The translations under genes and the position numbers were made by a program. From NCBI RefSeq assembly GCF_023264855.1, contig NZ_JAHFUW010000006.1:49396-113395 (forward strand): a stretch of 64,000 nucleotides of DNA, read 5' to 3'. Position 1 is the stretch's first letter. Each line of letters opens with the position of its first letter. Below the pieces are notes generated by a model, which did no database searches, had not been told where the DNA came from, and saw nothing but the letters and a program-made list of their open reading frames with translations. The stretch is from Herbiconiux sp. Lineage in GTDB: Bacteria; Actinomycetota; Actinomycetes; Actinomycetales; Microbacteriaceae. Below, piece after piece: positions 42,801 to 50,690 of this stretch.

Positions 42801-43889
42801 AGCCCTGACGGCACCGCGGCGTACGTGACCGGGACGGGCGGGAGCAGCGGCGACGGCGGAAGCGTCTCCGTCATCGATGTAGCCACGGATGCCGTGGGCA
42901 CCCCGATCACCGTCGGTGAACGCCCGAAGTCGGTGGCGTTCGGCCTCGACGGAACCACCGCGTACACGGCCAACGACGACGGAACCGTCTCGGTGATCGA
43001 CGTCGCGACCGCCACCACGAAGCCCTCTCTCCCGGCCGGGGCCGCGCCGATGTGGGTCGCGGTGAGTCCTGACGGCAGCACCCTCGCCGTGGCGAACTCC
43101 GGCGACGACACGGTCTCGATGATCGTGCTGCACCGTGCCGCTCCGGTGTTCACCGCGTCGAGTCCGCCGCCCGCGGCAGTCGTCGGCGACGACTACTCGT
43201 ATGCATTCGCCGCGACCGGGACACCGACGATCACCTTCGTCGTCTCGTCGGGCTCACTGCCCGCGGGTCTCACGCTCAGCCCGAGCGGACTGCTGTCGGG
43301 AACACCGACCCGACCGGAGGTCTCGGAGTACAGCGTCACCGCCCGCAACGGCACCGATCCCGAGGCGACGGTGCAGCAGGTCGTCACGATCAGCCCTGCG
43401 CCCGCCGCACCCGTGTTCACTGCAGCCAGCCCGCCGACCACCGGAACCGTCGGAACCCCGTACACTTACACCTTCACCGCGACCGGAGACCCCGCCCCCA
43501 CTTTCTCCGCCGACGGCACACTTCCCGACGGCCTGACGCTCAGCCCTGAGGGCGTGCTCTCCGGAACCCCCACCAAGGCAGGCAGCTCTGTCTACGTCGT
43601 CATCGCAGGCAGCAGCATCGCGCCGGCCGCGAGGACAGCATCGCTGAAGCTCCACATCCGGGCGGCCTCCGTCTCCGTTCCGGAGCCGCCGGCCGTCAGC
43701 CCCGCCCCTCCCGCCCCGGGCGCGCCGGCCGGCACTCCTCCGAAGCCGCCGGCCGGGCTGGCCGCGACAGGCATCGGCATCGGTCTTCCCCTCGCGGGGG
43801 CAGCCGCCCTGATGCTGACCGGGCTGTCGCTCGCCGTCAGACGGCGGCACAACCGGAGTAGCGGGATCGAAGGCAGCCGGTCGACGTGA
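39882..43889 (+). CDS. Giant sortase-anchored surface protein: three YVTN seven-blade propellers with Ig-like domains
   Basis: About 1335 residues. Signal peptide from GTG 39882 (TFVALTAATALTALGAIVPS). I count three sets of seven YVTN-type repeats (typical unit SVAFSPDGTTAYVAN, VSVIDVATGT, IPVG). Each set ends in an Ig-like He_PIG domain (PVFTAASPPALGTIGAPFSY ... GLALSPDGMLSGTPTKAG). A fourth Ig-like domain, a Pro-rich stalk, LAATG, a membrane helix and RRRHNR complete the protein. Seven repeats each form a closed propeller. Likely a surface adhesin or binding platform. Its stop overlaps the GTG of the MFS exporter. Confidence 0.87.
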   Translation: MIRTFVALTAATALTALGAIVPSVGAEGRALSEITTTVPVAPGPSAVAFSPDGRTIYATSESGSDSVSVIDVASGVVTTTIPVGGSPVAVAFSPDGLLAYVANSITDDVSVISVADATVRTTIQVGQSPSSVAFSSDGALAYVANRDAASVSVIDVASGSTGDPIQVGNGPSSVALSPDDSILYVAESIDSQVSVVDVATATVTIRIPVGSGPQAVVVSPDGSTALTADENVGTTSVIDLAARTTESISTGTSPTSVAISPDGKTAYVSDSYDDSVSVVDLDAGVVTASVAVGSEPVSTALSPNGGELATANSNDSSVSIVVVSPLAPVFTAASPPALGTIGAPFSYTFAATGIPAPTFSVSSGALPDGLALSPDGMLSGTPTKAGLAHYEVTATNGVSPDAVSARLSLATNPAAIPVGSFPVSVAFSSDGTIAYTANQDGDVHVIDVATGSAPAEPAPSRIHLGLQPAAVAFSPTEPLAYVANSTADKVFVIDVTTGTVSGTIDVGRYPVSVAFSPDGTKAYAANRLDATVSVIDVAAGTASTAIPVGSLVSAVAVSPDGTKVYATNLLTASVTVIDAGTHSTVGDPIAVGSNPSAVAFAPDGTTAYVANADDGTVSAIDVGTASTTRTIPVGQSPLSVAFSPDGATAYTANKGDDTVSAIDVATGTTEAAIPVGAQPSSVAVSPDGSRLYTADYTGGSVSIVLLNPAAPVFTADSPPAVTAIGSSYSYTFEATAVSPVRFAITAGRLPDGLDLSTEGLLSGTPTAAGVFDYEVTARNGANPNVSRTTHSINVGPAAIAVGQFPVAVVFSPDGRTAYAANFGAESVSVIDVATGTTGGLIEVGVGPSAVAMSPDGSTLYVTNLHDDTLSVIDLGTAAVTATIAVGTEPTSVAVSPDGFTLYVTNYLDDSVSVINDRVAGVPIAVGSGPGSVAFSPDGTTVYVANDDGTVSVIRSGALVTSIAAGKELTSVAFSPDGTAAYVTGTGGSSGDGGSVSVIDVATDAVGTPITVGERPKSVAFGLDGTTAYTANDDGTVSVIDVATATTKPSLPAGAAPMWVAVSPDGSTLAVANSGDDTVSMIVLHRAAPVFTASSPPPAAVVGDDYSYAFAATGTPTITFVVSSGSLPAGLTLSPSGLLSGTPTRPEVSEYSVTARNGTDPEATVQQVVTISPAPAAPVFTAASPPTTGTVGTPYTYTFTATGDPAPTFSADGTLPDGLTLSPEGVLSGTPTKAGSSVYVVIAGSSIAPAARTASLKLHIRAASVSVPEPPAVSPAPPAPGAPAGTPPKPPAGLAATGIGIGLPLAGAAALMLTGLSLAVRRRHNRSSGIEGSRST

Positions 43890-45421
43890 CTCGTCTGGCT
43901 GGTGCACGACCCACGGCACCCGCCTCCGCTCAGCGAGTGCGCCTGGTCTTCGCCGGCCTCGTGGTGGCGAAGCTGCTCGCGTCGCTCGATCAGACCGTGT
44001 TCAGCACCGCATTGCCGACGATCGTCGGCGAGCTCGACGGCGCGGAGCACGTGCTGTGGGTCACCACGGCCTATGTTCTGGCGTCGACCGTGGTGCTGCC
44101 GGTCTACGGCAAGCTCGGCGACCTCATCGGCCGTAAGAGGCTGTTCATCACAGCGATCGGCATCTTCATGCTCGGCAGTGTCGTCGGCGGCATCGCCGAC
44201 TCGATGGGGGTACTGATCGCGGGCCGAGCCGTGCAGGGCCTCGGCGGCGGTGGTCTCATGGTGCTCGCGTGGGCGATCATCGCCGACATCGTGCCGGCTC
44301 GCCAGCGGGGTCGCTATGCCGGAGTCATGGGTGCGGTTTTCGCGGTATCGAGTGTGGCCGGCCCGCTGCTCGGCGGATTCTTCACCGACGGCCCCGGCTG
44401 GCGATGGGCGTTCTGGATGAACCTCCCCCTCGGATCCGTGGCGATCGTTCTTGCCGCCGCGTTCTTGAGGCCTCCCGTCCGCCCCCGGGTGAGGGCCAGG
44501 ATCGACCTGGCCGGTATCGCCCTCCTCTCGGTGGCGGCGACCAGCATGGTGCTGTTCACCACCTGGGGTGGCACGACCTACGGCTGGGGGTCGCCGGTCA
44601 TCCTCGGGCTGATCATCGCCACCATCGTGTCGACCGGTCTGTTCATCTTCGTCGAATTCTGGGCGGCCGAGCCGGTGCTGCCGTTGACACTGTTCCGCAA
44701 TCGCAACTTCGTCCTCGCCACCGGCGCCGGGCTCATCGCGGGCATCGCCCTGTTCGGTGTGTTGGCCTACATGCCCACCCACCTGCAGATGGTGACCGGG
44801 GTCGGCGCAGCCCACGCCGGCCTGTTGATGATCCCCGCGACGGCCGCGGTGCTCCTCGCCTCGATCGGTTCCGGTCAGATCGTGACGCGCACCGGCCACT
44901 ACAAGGCGATCCCGATCATCGGCATGTTCGTGACGGCGCTCAGCCTGTTCCTGCTCTCGAATCTGACAGCGCAGACCCCCACCTGGATCATGTGCCTGTA
45001 CTTGGCGCTGATGGGCACCGGACTCGGCATGTCGACCCAGATCCTCATCCTCATCGTCCAGAACTCGACGCCCGACGCGATCGTCGGTGTCGCCACGAGC
45101 GCCAATACGTTCTTTCGCGAGATCGGGGCGGCCTTCGGTGCCGCGGTCGTCGGAAGTGTCTTCGTCGCCCGGCTGAGCGGCATCCTGGCGAGCACCCTCC
45201 CGGGAGAGGCCACCGGCAGCACCTGGATAAACTCGCTCACCCCCAAGATCGTCACCGGGCTGCCCACCCTGGAACGCACCATCGTGGTCGCCGCGTACAA
45301 CGACGCCCTCGTGCCGATCTTCCTCCTGATCGCACCGATCGCGGCGCTGGCCGGGGTGATGCTGATGTTCGTGGTGGAGCGACCCCTCGCGACCCGCGTG
45401 GGCGGGGAGCCATCGACGTAG
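43886..45421 (+). CDS. MFS transporter, DHA2 (14-TM, EmrB/QacA type)
   Basis: 511 residues with about 14 helices. Motifs of the DHA2 drug:H+ antiporters: LDQTVFSTALPTIVGELDG in helix 1 (motif D1), GKLGDLIGRKRLF (motif A) and GAVFAVSSVAGPLLGGFFTD (motif C, antiporter). Exporter of hydrophobic drugs or lipids. GTG start overlaps the stop of the giant propeller gene (GTGA), an odd pairing of a wall-anchored protein and an efflux pump in one message. Confidence 0.9.
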   Translation: MTRLAGARPTAPASAQRVRLVFAGLVVAKLLASLDQTVFSTALPTIVGELDGAEHVLWVTTAYVLASTVVLPVYGKLGDLIGRKRLFITAIGIFMLGSVVGGIADSMGVLIAGRAVQGLGGGGLMVLAWAIIADIVPARQRGRYAGVMGAVFAVSSVAGPLLGGFFTDGPGWRWAFWMNLPLGSVAIVLAAAFLRPPVRPRVRARIDLAGIALLSVAATSMVLFTTWGGTTYGWGSPVILGLIIATIVSTGLFIFVEFWAAEPVLPLTLFRNRNFVLATGAGLIAGIALFGVLAYMPTHLQMVTGVGAAHAGLLMIPATAAVLLASIGSGQIVTRTGHYKAIPIIGMFVTALSLFLLSNLTAQTPTWIMCLYLALMGTGLGMSTQILILIVQNSTPDAIVGVATSANTFFREIGAAFGAAVVGSVFVARLSGILASTLPGEATGSTWINSLTPKIVTGLPTLERTIVVAAYNDALVPIFLLIAPIAALAGVMLMFVVERPLATRVGGEPST

Positions 45422-45623
45422 GCCTCGGTACGAGCAATCATCCGATCAGCTGCGCGCCTCGCGGCGGGAGTCGGGGCTTCGCGTCGCTGCATGGAACTCT
45501 CCGTGCAACTCGGCGCCTCAGCGGAGTCGCCGGCGCCGGCGCCCTGAGTGGGGCCAGCAGCTTCGGCAGCGTACCGATCGTCCACGGAGAGGACGTGCGA
45601 TACCCGGATAGAAGGAAACTCCG
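45422..45623. other. Gap after the DHA2 exporter
   Basis: No convincing ORF, hairpin terminator or repeat seen in this 202-base stretch. It marks the change from ordinary GC-rich genes to the small-gene patch. Confidence 0.4.
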
Positions 45624-46069
45624 TCACCGATTGCCGGCAAGGTGGAGTGAATTGATCAGGTAGGAGCATCTCATCGCGATCCCATACCGCTGCTCGATCG
45701 GGACGGCCTGTGGGTCGCTCAGAGCCTTGTCCACGTCCCGGGCGTCGAGTCCCGCCAGGTGGGCGATGTTCTGAGTCGTCAGGTGGCACGCGATTGTGCG
45801 CGATTCGAGCATTCCCCTGAGTCGTTCATCGTCGGTATCGCAATCCCGTCCGTGAGCTGTGCGGTGAAGATGGACGGGCGCATGCTCTGCTCGGTAGAGA
45901 CCGCCTGAGGATCGGTCGTCATTCCGCTCCGTGACTGACCGCCGATGAAGGATCGAAGCGCGTCTTCGTCGATTCCGGTGATGGACTGGAGCCCGATTTC
46001 GCTTATCCCACCCTCCGCGAGAAGCCGCCCTCGACCCGTCTTGGTGGCGACCCTCCCGCCCCGAATCAC
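45624..46069 (-). pseudogene. Frameshifted gene with a duplicated DPQAV(S/P)xEQ unit
   Basis: Two minus-strand frames give one protein with an internal duplication. Unit 1 (frame from GTG 46069): LLAEGGISEIGLQSITGIDE, ALRSFI, DPQAVSTEQ. Unit 2 (other frame, to the stop at 45624): MLESRTIACHLTTQNIAHLA, GLDARDVDKALSDPQAVPIE, YGIAMRCSYLINSL. Each resembles a small HTH-like module. The switch lies near 45836-45856 on the sequence GATTGCGATACCGACGATGAA read on the minus strand. The GTG start overlaps the stop of the small upstream ORF. Not matched to a known family. Confidence 0.6.
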
Positions 46070-46236
46070 CTCTCGGCGTCAGGTCCATCTGAAGGCCGTT
46101 TCTGGGGGCCATTGCCTGGGAGCATCGCCCTCTTACCGGCTGTCGTCGATCGATAGGCCCGGATTTCATCCCGACCGCCAGCGATGCCAAGTACCAACGC
46201 AATGGCAACCACGCCCAGTCCCAGTAGCCAACCCAT
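46066..46236 (-). CDS. 56-residue small membrane protein
   Basis: MGWLLGLGVVAIALVLGIAG forms one N-terminal membrane helix, followed by a charged tail ending PSDGPDAER. The stop overlaps the GTG of the frameshifted duplicated-unit gene (GTGA), so the two were probably co-translated. Too short for default gene finders. Function unknown. Confidence 0.55.
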   Translation of the reverse strand: MGWLLGLGVVAIALVLGIAGGRDEIRAYRSTTAGKRAMLPGNGPQKRPSDGPDAER

Positions 46237-46353
46237 GGGCAGACGCTACGCTTTCCGCGGGCGCACCAACAGGCTCCGGCAGAGGATCGGCCTGCATGCA
46301 ATCGTCAGCTGTCGAAGTTAGCCTTGCGTGAACAGGATGAAAGGAACGTGCTC

Positions 46354-46554
46354 ATGGGTGCAGTCATCGCAGCAATCGCCGCAGGATCGGTCGGCCTTGC
46401 TGCAGCCTTCGTCGGACTCATCGCCTTTTCTTGTCGCACGACCGGCATCGGCCGACGTGCCGACCGAGTCTCCGCGTCCGATCCCGCTCTCGCCGCAGAG
46501 CTCCGCCAACTGCAGGCCCAGATCGACTCCGGTCGGATCGGGTACCGCCTCTAG
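46354..46554 (+). CDS. 66-residue small membrane protein
   Basis: MGAVIAAIAAGSVGLAAAFV gives one N-terminal helix, then a polar tail with an amphipathic stretch (ALAAELRQLQAQIDSG) that may be a short coiled coil. Preceded by aaaggaac, so ATG 46354 is chosen over TTG 46324. Unknown function. Confidence 0.6.
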   Translation: MGAVIAAIAAGSVGLAAAFVGLIAFSCRTTGIGRRADRVSASDPALAAELRQLQAQIDSGRIGYRL

Positions 46555-46640
46555 CCGCCCGGCCGCCTGCGGCCGCCTCCGGATCCTCGACGCGACCGGC
46601 GAGAGGCGGTGCGGCCCAGAGCCTTCGCTCTGACGAGAAT

Positions 46641-47207
46641 TCAGACTGTTCCGGAGTCGCCTCGTGTGGCAAGGGGAACCCCATCGATGAACGCTTCGAT
46701 CGGCTGCGGTCTTGCGAACGAGACGAACAGAGACCGGCGCTTCTCGATCCGGACATGGTGCTTTTCCTGCTCACCCGCATCGAACTCCACCACGCGCACC
46801 AAGCTCACGCTCAGTGTGACGAGCCGCCTCACGACCAGCGCATCGTCGACCGTCACGGTGAGCCAGCCCCACGTCTGATCCCATCGATACACGATCCGGT
46901 GCATTTCGTGCTCGCCCACCGTGAAGTTGAGGTAGTGGGCCTTCGTGCCCTCTCCGGCCCGTGGCCGCGCGCCGCGACGGTAGGGGTCCTTCGCCAGCAC
47001 GAGAACCAGAAAGACCCCGATGAGCAGTGCGAGGAAGCCGAAGAGTAGAAGAGGCGCGAGGGCCAGCCTGTTGCCGGAGAAGACAAGGGTCCCGACGATG
47101 ACGAGGCTGCCGACTGCGAAGGCGATCCAGCACGCGACTACGGCCTTCGGCCGGTCGTCGCTCGACAACGAACCCGCACTTCCCGCATCACGACGCCTGT
47201 CGACCAT
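46641..47207 (-). CDS. Two-helix membrane protein of unknown function
   Basis: 188 residues. Helices AVVACWIAFAVGSLVIVGTL and LAPLLLFGFLALLIGVFLVL (about 22-82) precede a soluble domain (KAHYLNFTVGEHEMHRIVYR, TVTVDDALVVRRLVTLSVSL, VRVVEFDAGEQEKHHVRIEK) rich in beta-strand pattern, reminiscent of a PH-like fold. No motif. Unknown function. Confidence 0.65.
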   Translation of the reverse strand: MVDRRRDAGSAGSLSSDDRPKAVVACWIAFAVGSLVIVGTLVFSGNRLALAPLLLFGFLALLIGVFLVLVLAKDPYRRGARPRAGEGTKAHYLNFTVGEHEMHRIVYRWDQTWGWLTVTVDDALVVRRLVTLSVSLVRVVEFDAGEQEKHHVRIEKRRSLFVSFARPQPIEAFIDGVPLATRGDSGTV

Positions 47208-47294
47208 GAGCCACCCCCGATGACGATCGTAGAGACTCCGCAGACCAGAGCCGCCCTCGATCCGCTACGACGCCGTCAGTGCGATGCTCGACAT

Positions 47295-47549
47295 ATGGAG
47301 ACGACGAACGACCGTGAATCTCCCAGAAAACCCGGGCGCATCGTCTGGTGGTTCTGGAAGCGGGGGTGGAGCTCCGGAGAGGCCCTGGCGAGCACGGTGG
47401 CAGGCCTCACCATCGCTGTCGGGAGCTTCATCTGGTGGATTGTCGATCCCGGCTCCGACCGATGGGTCGTTTCCGTAGTTGTTCTGCCCATCCCGGTCAC
47501 GTTTTTCCTGATCTCGCGAAGTCTGCGCCGACTCGAACGGGCCCGCTGA
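47295..47549 (+). CDS. 84-residue two-helix membrane protein
   Basis: METTNDRESPRKPGRIVWWF start chosen over GTG/ATG 47220 because it directly precedes the first membrane-near Trp cluster. Helices at ALASTVAGLTIAVGSFIWWI and VVSVVVLPIPVTFFLISRSL. Basic C-terminus. Unknown function. Confidence 0.5.
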   Translation: METTNDRESPRKPGRIVWWFWKRGWSSGEALASTVAGLTIAVGSFIWWIVDPGSDRWVVSVVVLPIPVTFFLISRSLRRLERAR

Positions 47550-47565
47550 TCAGTCCGCTGACGGC

Positions 47566-47796
47566 TTAGATGGGCGGTTTTCCCTTCTTCTGTCGGCGCT
47601 TGTTCACGAAGACGATCACGATCATCGCCACGCTGGAAACGATCCCGACTACAAACAGCGACTTGCCGGGAAGCAGCCGGAAGAGGCCATGACCGGGTTT
47701 TCCGTATCCGAGATCAGGGACGAGAAAGAGGCAGAGGGTACAGGCTATGGCGAACGCCGCCAGAAAGCCGACGCCGACCTTCTCGTTGATGGACAC
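47566..47796 (-). CDS. 76-residue two-helix membrane protein
   Basis: GTG 47796 (MSINEKVGVG). Helices VGFLAAFAIACTLCLFLVPD and LFVVGIVSSVAMIVIVFVNK with a very basic tail (KRRQKKGK). Nearly convergent with the preceding small gene (16 bases apart). Unknown function. Confidence 0.5.
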   Translation of the reverse strand: MSINEKVGVGFLAAFAIACTLCLFLVPDLGYGKPGHGLFRLLPGKSLFVVGIVSSVAMIVIVFVNKRRQKKGKPPI

Positions 47797-47851
47797 AGCA
47801 CCCCCCGTCCACTGTTCTACTCCGATTGTCCCGCGGGCACTGGCTCCCTGT

Positions 47852-48202
47852 TCAGGACTCTTTCGGCCCGGATGATCCGCGCTGCTTGTAGTACTCGATC
47901 TCGGCATCCAGGTCGGCAAGCTGCTGCTCGGTCGACCTCGACGAGGTATTGGCGCGCGGCGAGGTGCGTTGACGGCCGGCCCAGCGGCGGGGGTCGCCGA
48001 AGCTCACCGGGTCGTGCCTGCGGGTGTTGTACTCCCGGCCGATGGCGAACCACAGGATGCTGCCGATCAACGGCAGGAAGACCACCAGCAGCACCCACAC
48101 GATCTTCGGCAGGTGCTTCGTGTCGCCCTCCGGTCGAGTGATGATGTCCACCAACGCAATGACGACGACAGCCAGGGTCACCACGGAAACGATCACATAC
48201 AT
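47852..48202 (-). CDS. PLDc_N-type small membrane protein
   Basis: 116 residues with two helices: VIVSVVTLAVVVIALVDIIT, then LPKIVWVLLVVFLPLIGSIL. These are the pattern of the phospholipase-D-nuclease N-terminal (PLDc_N) family, ending in WFAIGRE. The C-terminal part has a coiled-coil-like STEQQLADLDAEIEYYK. Role unknown; common in actinobacteria. Confidence 0.75.
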   Translation of the reverse strand: MYVIVSVVTLAVVVIALVDIITRPEGDTKHLPKIVWVLLVVFLPLIGSILWFAIGREYNTRRHDPVSFGDPRRWAGRQRTSPRANTSSRSTEQQLADLDAEIEYYKQRGSSGPKES

Positions 48203-48316
48203 GCTTCAAGCATCGGTCACCCGGTCGCAATATTCAACACTTGTCGGGATGTTGCGATGGCGACGCCTGAGCCACGGAGCCTGGCAATCAACTGGGGTGG
48301 AGGGCAGACTGGACGA

Positions 48317-49003
48317 ATGGAATACGGCGAAGTCGTACCGACGGATGCCCCTGACCCGAGCGTCGAAGCCGAAGCGCGCGTACGGAGCGTGTCATTCCCG
48401 GTTTTCCAGCTCAAACCCCAGCCGTCGCTATCCCGCGCTCCGATCGCCGGCTTCATGGAGAGCCGCGGGGCGGCGGGCCGGGAGGAACTGGCCGTTCTCT
48501 TCACCTACACGCTCTGGAGGTATCCCGAAGATCGCTCCGACCCCCGCAACGAGGTCGAACTGGACGAACGGATACGTCGCGCGATCGAGGAGGAGCCCCC
48601 GTGGGGGCGACCGGCGTGGCTGATCGAACAAGCCCAGATCTTTCGGTATCCGATGCTCTGGGAAGCCGTTCGCACGGCATGGCACGCATCGCCGGACCCG
48701 CAGCTGGCCTCCTTGCCGCAGCAGCTCATCGACCATACGAATCATGTTCTGCGGAACAGTTTCCGAGCCGAACTCGGTCTCCCGGCCGGCCCCAGCACGA
48801 GCACCGAATGGAAGGTCACGGCCGCCTCGGTGGCCGAGACCACCGTGAACGTCGATGGGCACGATCTCCCCGCCCTACAGATCGACACCGACCCGTTCGT
48901 CTACGCCGTCGGATTCCTGGTCGACGAGTATGTCGTGTGCACGACCGTCCTTCCTCGTGACAGCCTGCCCTTCCTCGACCTCGCCCTCACGACGTACGAG
49001 TAG
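48317..49003 (+). CDS. Hypothetical soluble protein, 228 residues
   Basis: Starts MEYGEVVPTDAPDPSVEAEA. Contains a helical middle (EVELDERIRRAIEEEPPWGR, LWEAVRTAWHASPDPQLASL) and a C-terminal beta-rich stretch (EWKVTAASVAETTVNVDGHD, FVYAVGFLVDEYVVCTTVLP). No signal peptide or recognised motif. Looks like an immunity-type or cytosolic protein of the small-gene patch, but that is only a guess from its style. Confidence 0.6.
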   Translation: MEYGEVVPTDAPDPSVEAEARVRSVSFPVFQLKPQPSLSRAPIAGFMESRGAAGREELAVLFTYTLWRYPEDRSDPRNEVELDERIRRAIEEEPPWGRPAWLIEQAQIFRYPMLWEAVRTAWHASPDPQLASLPQQLIDHTNHVLRNSFRAELGLPAGPSTSTEWKVTAASVAETTVNVDGHDLPALQIDTDPFVYAVGFLVDEYVVCTTVLPRDSLPFLDLALTTYE

Positions 49004-49096
49004 GGATCCGGGTCCACGAACCCGCCGTCTCCAGAGCTGTCGTTCTGACATGGATCGAGCCATCGACCTGGATCTTGCCGCCGACGTCGCTGCACG

Positions 49097-49723
49097 TCAA
49101 AGGAGTCTGGCCGGCGTGACGTTTCGATCGATCCGGAGGTATGGGCCGTATTGCTCGAACAGATAGGCGATCTGTTCGTCTGTGGGATCGTCCATCCCGA
49201 TGTCTTCGACTCCGTCCACCCCCACCCCGAAGGTTTGCAGGTCGATCCCTTGGGCGCGCAGCGCTGGGACGCCGGCCATGATTCTGCGGTCGATCACGCC
49301 TGCGGCTTCGAGTGACTGATATGCCGGCTCGAACACGATCTTGTCGGCGGGTAGCCCTGACATGGCCAAGAGTTCTGCCTCGATCGCGGGTGTCGTGTCG
49401 GCGAGGTAGATCACGAGCATGTCTTTCGAAGCCGCTGTGCCGCTGGCAATGCCGGCATAATTCGCCGGATAGAGCGCGGGAGCGGCATCCCGCACGCTAA
49501 GCAAAGCAGTGACGACCTCACCAGAGAGTTCTCCCGGCGCATCGTTGCTGAGATAGGGGGTTGGAATTGGCGCCGGAAGGGTCACCGCTGGTGTCGAGGC
49601 CACCGCGGTCGCGGGGAGCGCCGTATCGATCTGATTCGCGCATCCCGCACTGATGGCTGCCACGAGCGCGCAGACTACGAAGCCCGCGGCCTGTCGGGAT
49701 TTCGGATGCGTCGTGCGCTTCAC
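49097..49723 (-). CDS. Predicted lipoprotein, 208 residues
   Basis: GTG start; signal peptide AAGFVVCALVAAISAGC with a lipobox ending ISAGC at about residue 28. Mature part: an alpha/beta domain with VTALLSVRDAAPALYPANYA, KDMLVIYLADTTPAIEAELL and VDGVEDIGMDDPTDEQIAYL. Unrecognised family. Probably on the outer face of the membrane. Confidence 0.65.
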   Translation of the reverse strand: MKRTTHPKSRQAAGFVVCALVAAISAGCANQIDTALPATAVASTPAVTLPAPIPTPYLSNDAPGELSGEVVTALLSVRDAAPALYPANYAGIASGTAASKDMLVIYLADTTPAIEAELLAMSGLPADKIVFEPAYQSLEAAGVIDRRIMAGVPALRAQGIDLQTFGVGVDGVEDIGMDDPTDEQIAYLFEQYGPYLRIDRNVTPARLL

Positions 49724-49779
49724 CGAATGACCTCCAGCGTTGTATGGGCCTGCGATGCAAGGCGCGTCATTGAGATGAC

Positions 49780-50130
49780 TTGGAGGGTATCAGCCCCACC
49801 GGAATCGAAGAGCAATTGACGGGTCTCTATCCGGGCGAGGTCGTCCGATTCGGCGGCGCGAACCGCTACGAAGTGTCCGACGCCATCAACTCGGCCTACT
49901 TCACGAATGCGACTTCGATCTATTTCGCGACGGGAGAGAAGTTCCCGGATGCTCTGAGCGGCGGCGTCCTCGCCGGTGCCAGCGGGTCGCCGTTGATGCT
50001 GTCACACTCCGATTGCGTCGAACCGTCGACGACCGGAGTTTTGAGTGCCCAGGGCGCATCCACCGTCACCCTGATCGGTGGAGTCCAAAGCCTGCGCGCT
50101 TCCGTGCAGACTCTGACGCCTTGCGGCTGA
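49780..50130 (+). pseudogene. Cell-wall-binding repeat 2 (CWB2) remnant
   Basis: About 116 residues of CWB2-type sequence: [39 protein letters not shown] and VTLIGGVQSLRASVQ. These are the typical hallmarks of one repeat and a half. CWB2 proteins normally carry three repeats and a signal peptide; here there is no signal and a stop lies three codons before the first usable start (TTG 49780). Likely the tail end of a broken surface-protein gene. Confidence 0.65.
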
Positions 50131-50225
50131 CGGCTCGATGGGTTCAGGATTCGAGCACTTGAACTCCAGTGACGCTCGCGCCGCAAGATCAAATGCCCGT
50201 TCACGGAGCCCTCATCGGGCTCTGG

Positions 50226-50597
50226 TCAGTCGACGGACTCGAGACATGTAAGCCAATCCGGCCAAGCCGCGGGGTCAGAATCAATGTAAAACGCGAAGTC
50301 GGATGTGGCGGTTGGTGATAGCCGGTTGTAGGCGTCCAGATACCTGACGAACACCACACGGCCTTGCTGTACCGTCAGCTGATTCAGTCTCTCGGCTGAT
50401 GGGGCACGAACATCGCCAGTGTTTTCAAGCGACGGCTGGCAGTTCTTGACGTAGGTGAGCGAAGCTTGCCACAAGCGCAGCCCCGTCTCACCACGGACTT
50501 CGCCAGCGAGTTCCGCGGTATCCGCTGCTGACGAAAACCACGCGTAGGCATGAGTGGCGGTGAAGGTCTCGCCAGCCGAAAACGTTCCGAAAGACAT
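50226..50597 (-). CDS. Hypothetical protein, 123 residues
   Basis: MSFGTFSAGETFTATHAYAW opening from ATG 50597 (TTG 50603 possible). Contains a helix (AADTAELAGEVRGETGLRLW) and FVRYLDAYNRLSP, and ends in DPAAWPDWLTCLESVD. No recognised motif. Confidence 0.45.
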   Translation of the reverse strand: MSFGTFSAGETFTATHAYAWFSSAADTAELAGEVRGETGLRLWQASLTYVKNCQPSLENTGDVRAPSAERLNQLTVQQGRVVFVRYLDAYNRLSPTATSDFAFYIDSDPAAWPDWLTCLESVD

Positions 50598-50690
50598 AGC
50601 CAAGAGACTCGCAGATCGGCCAGTCGGACGCTACGCACGCTTCGGACCCTGTCTAACGCGCCGAGGCCTATCAAACATGCCAATCGAGAA

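Noticed and set aside
39900..43600. Regular repeats suggesting a CRISPR array
   Set aside because: The repeats are protein-coding YVTN blades with variable DNA sequence and no constant direct repeat with unique spacers.
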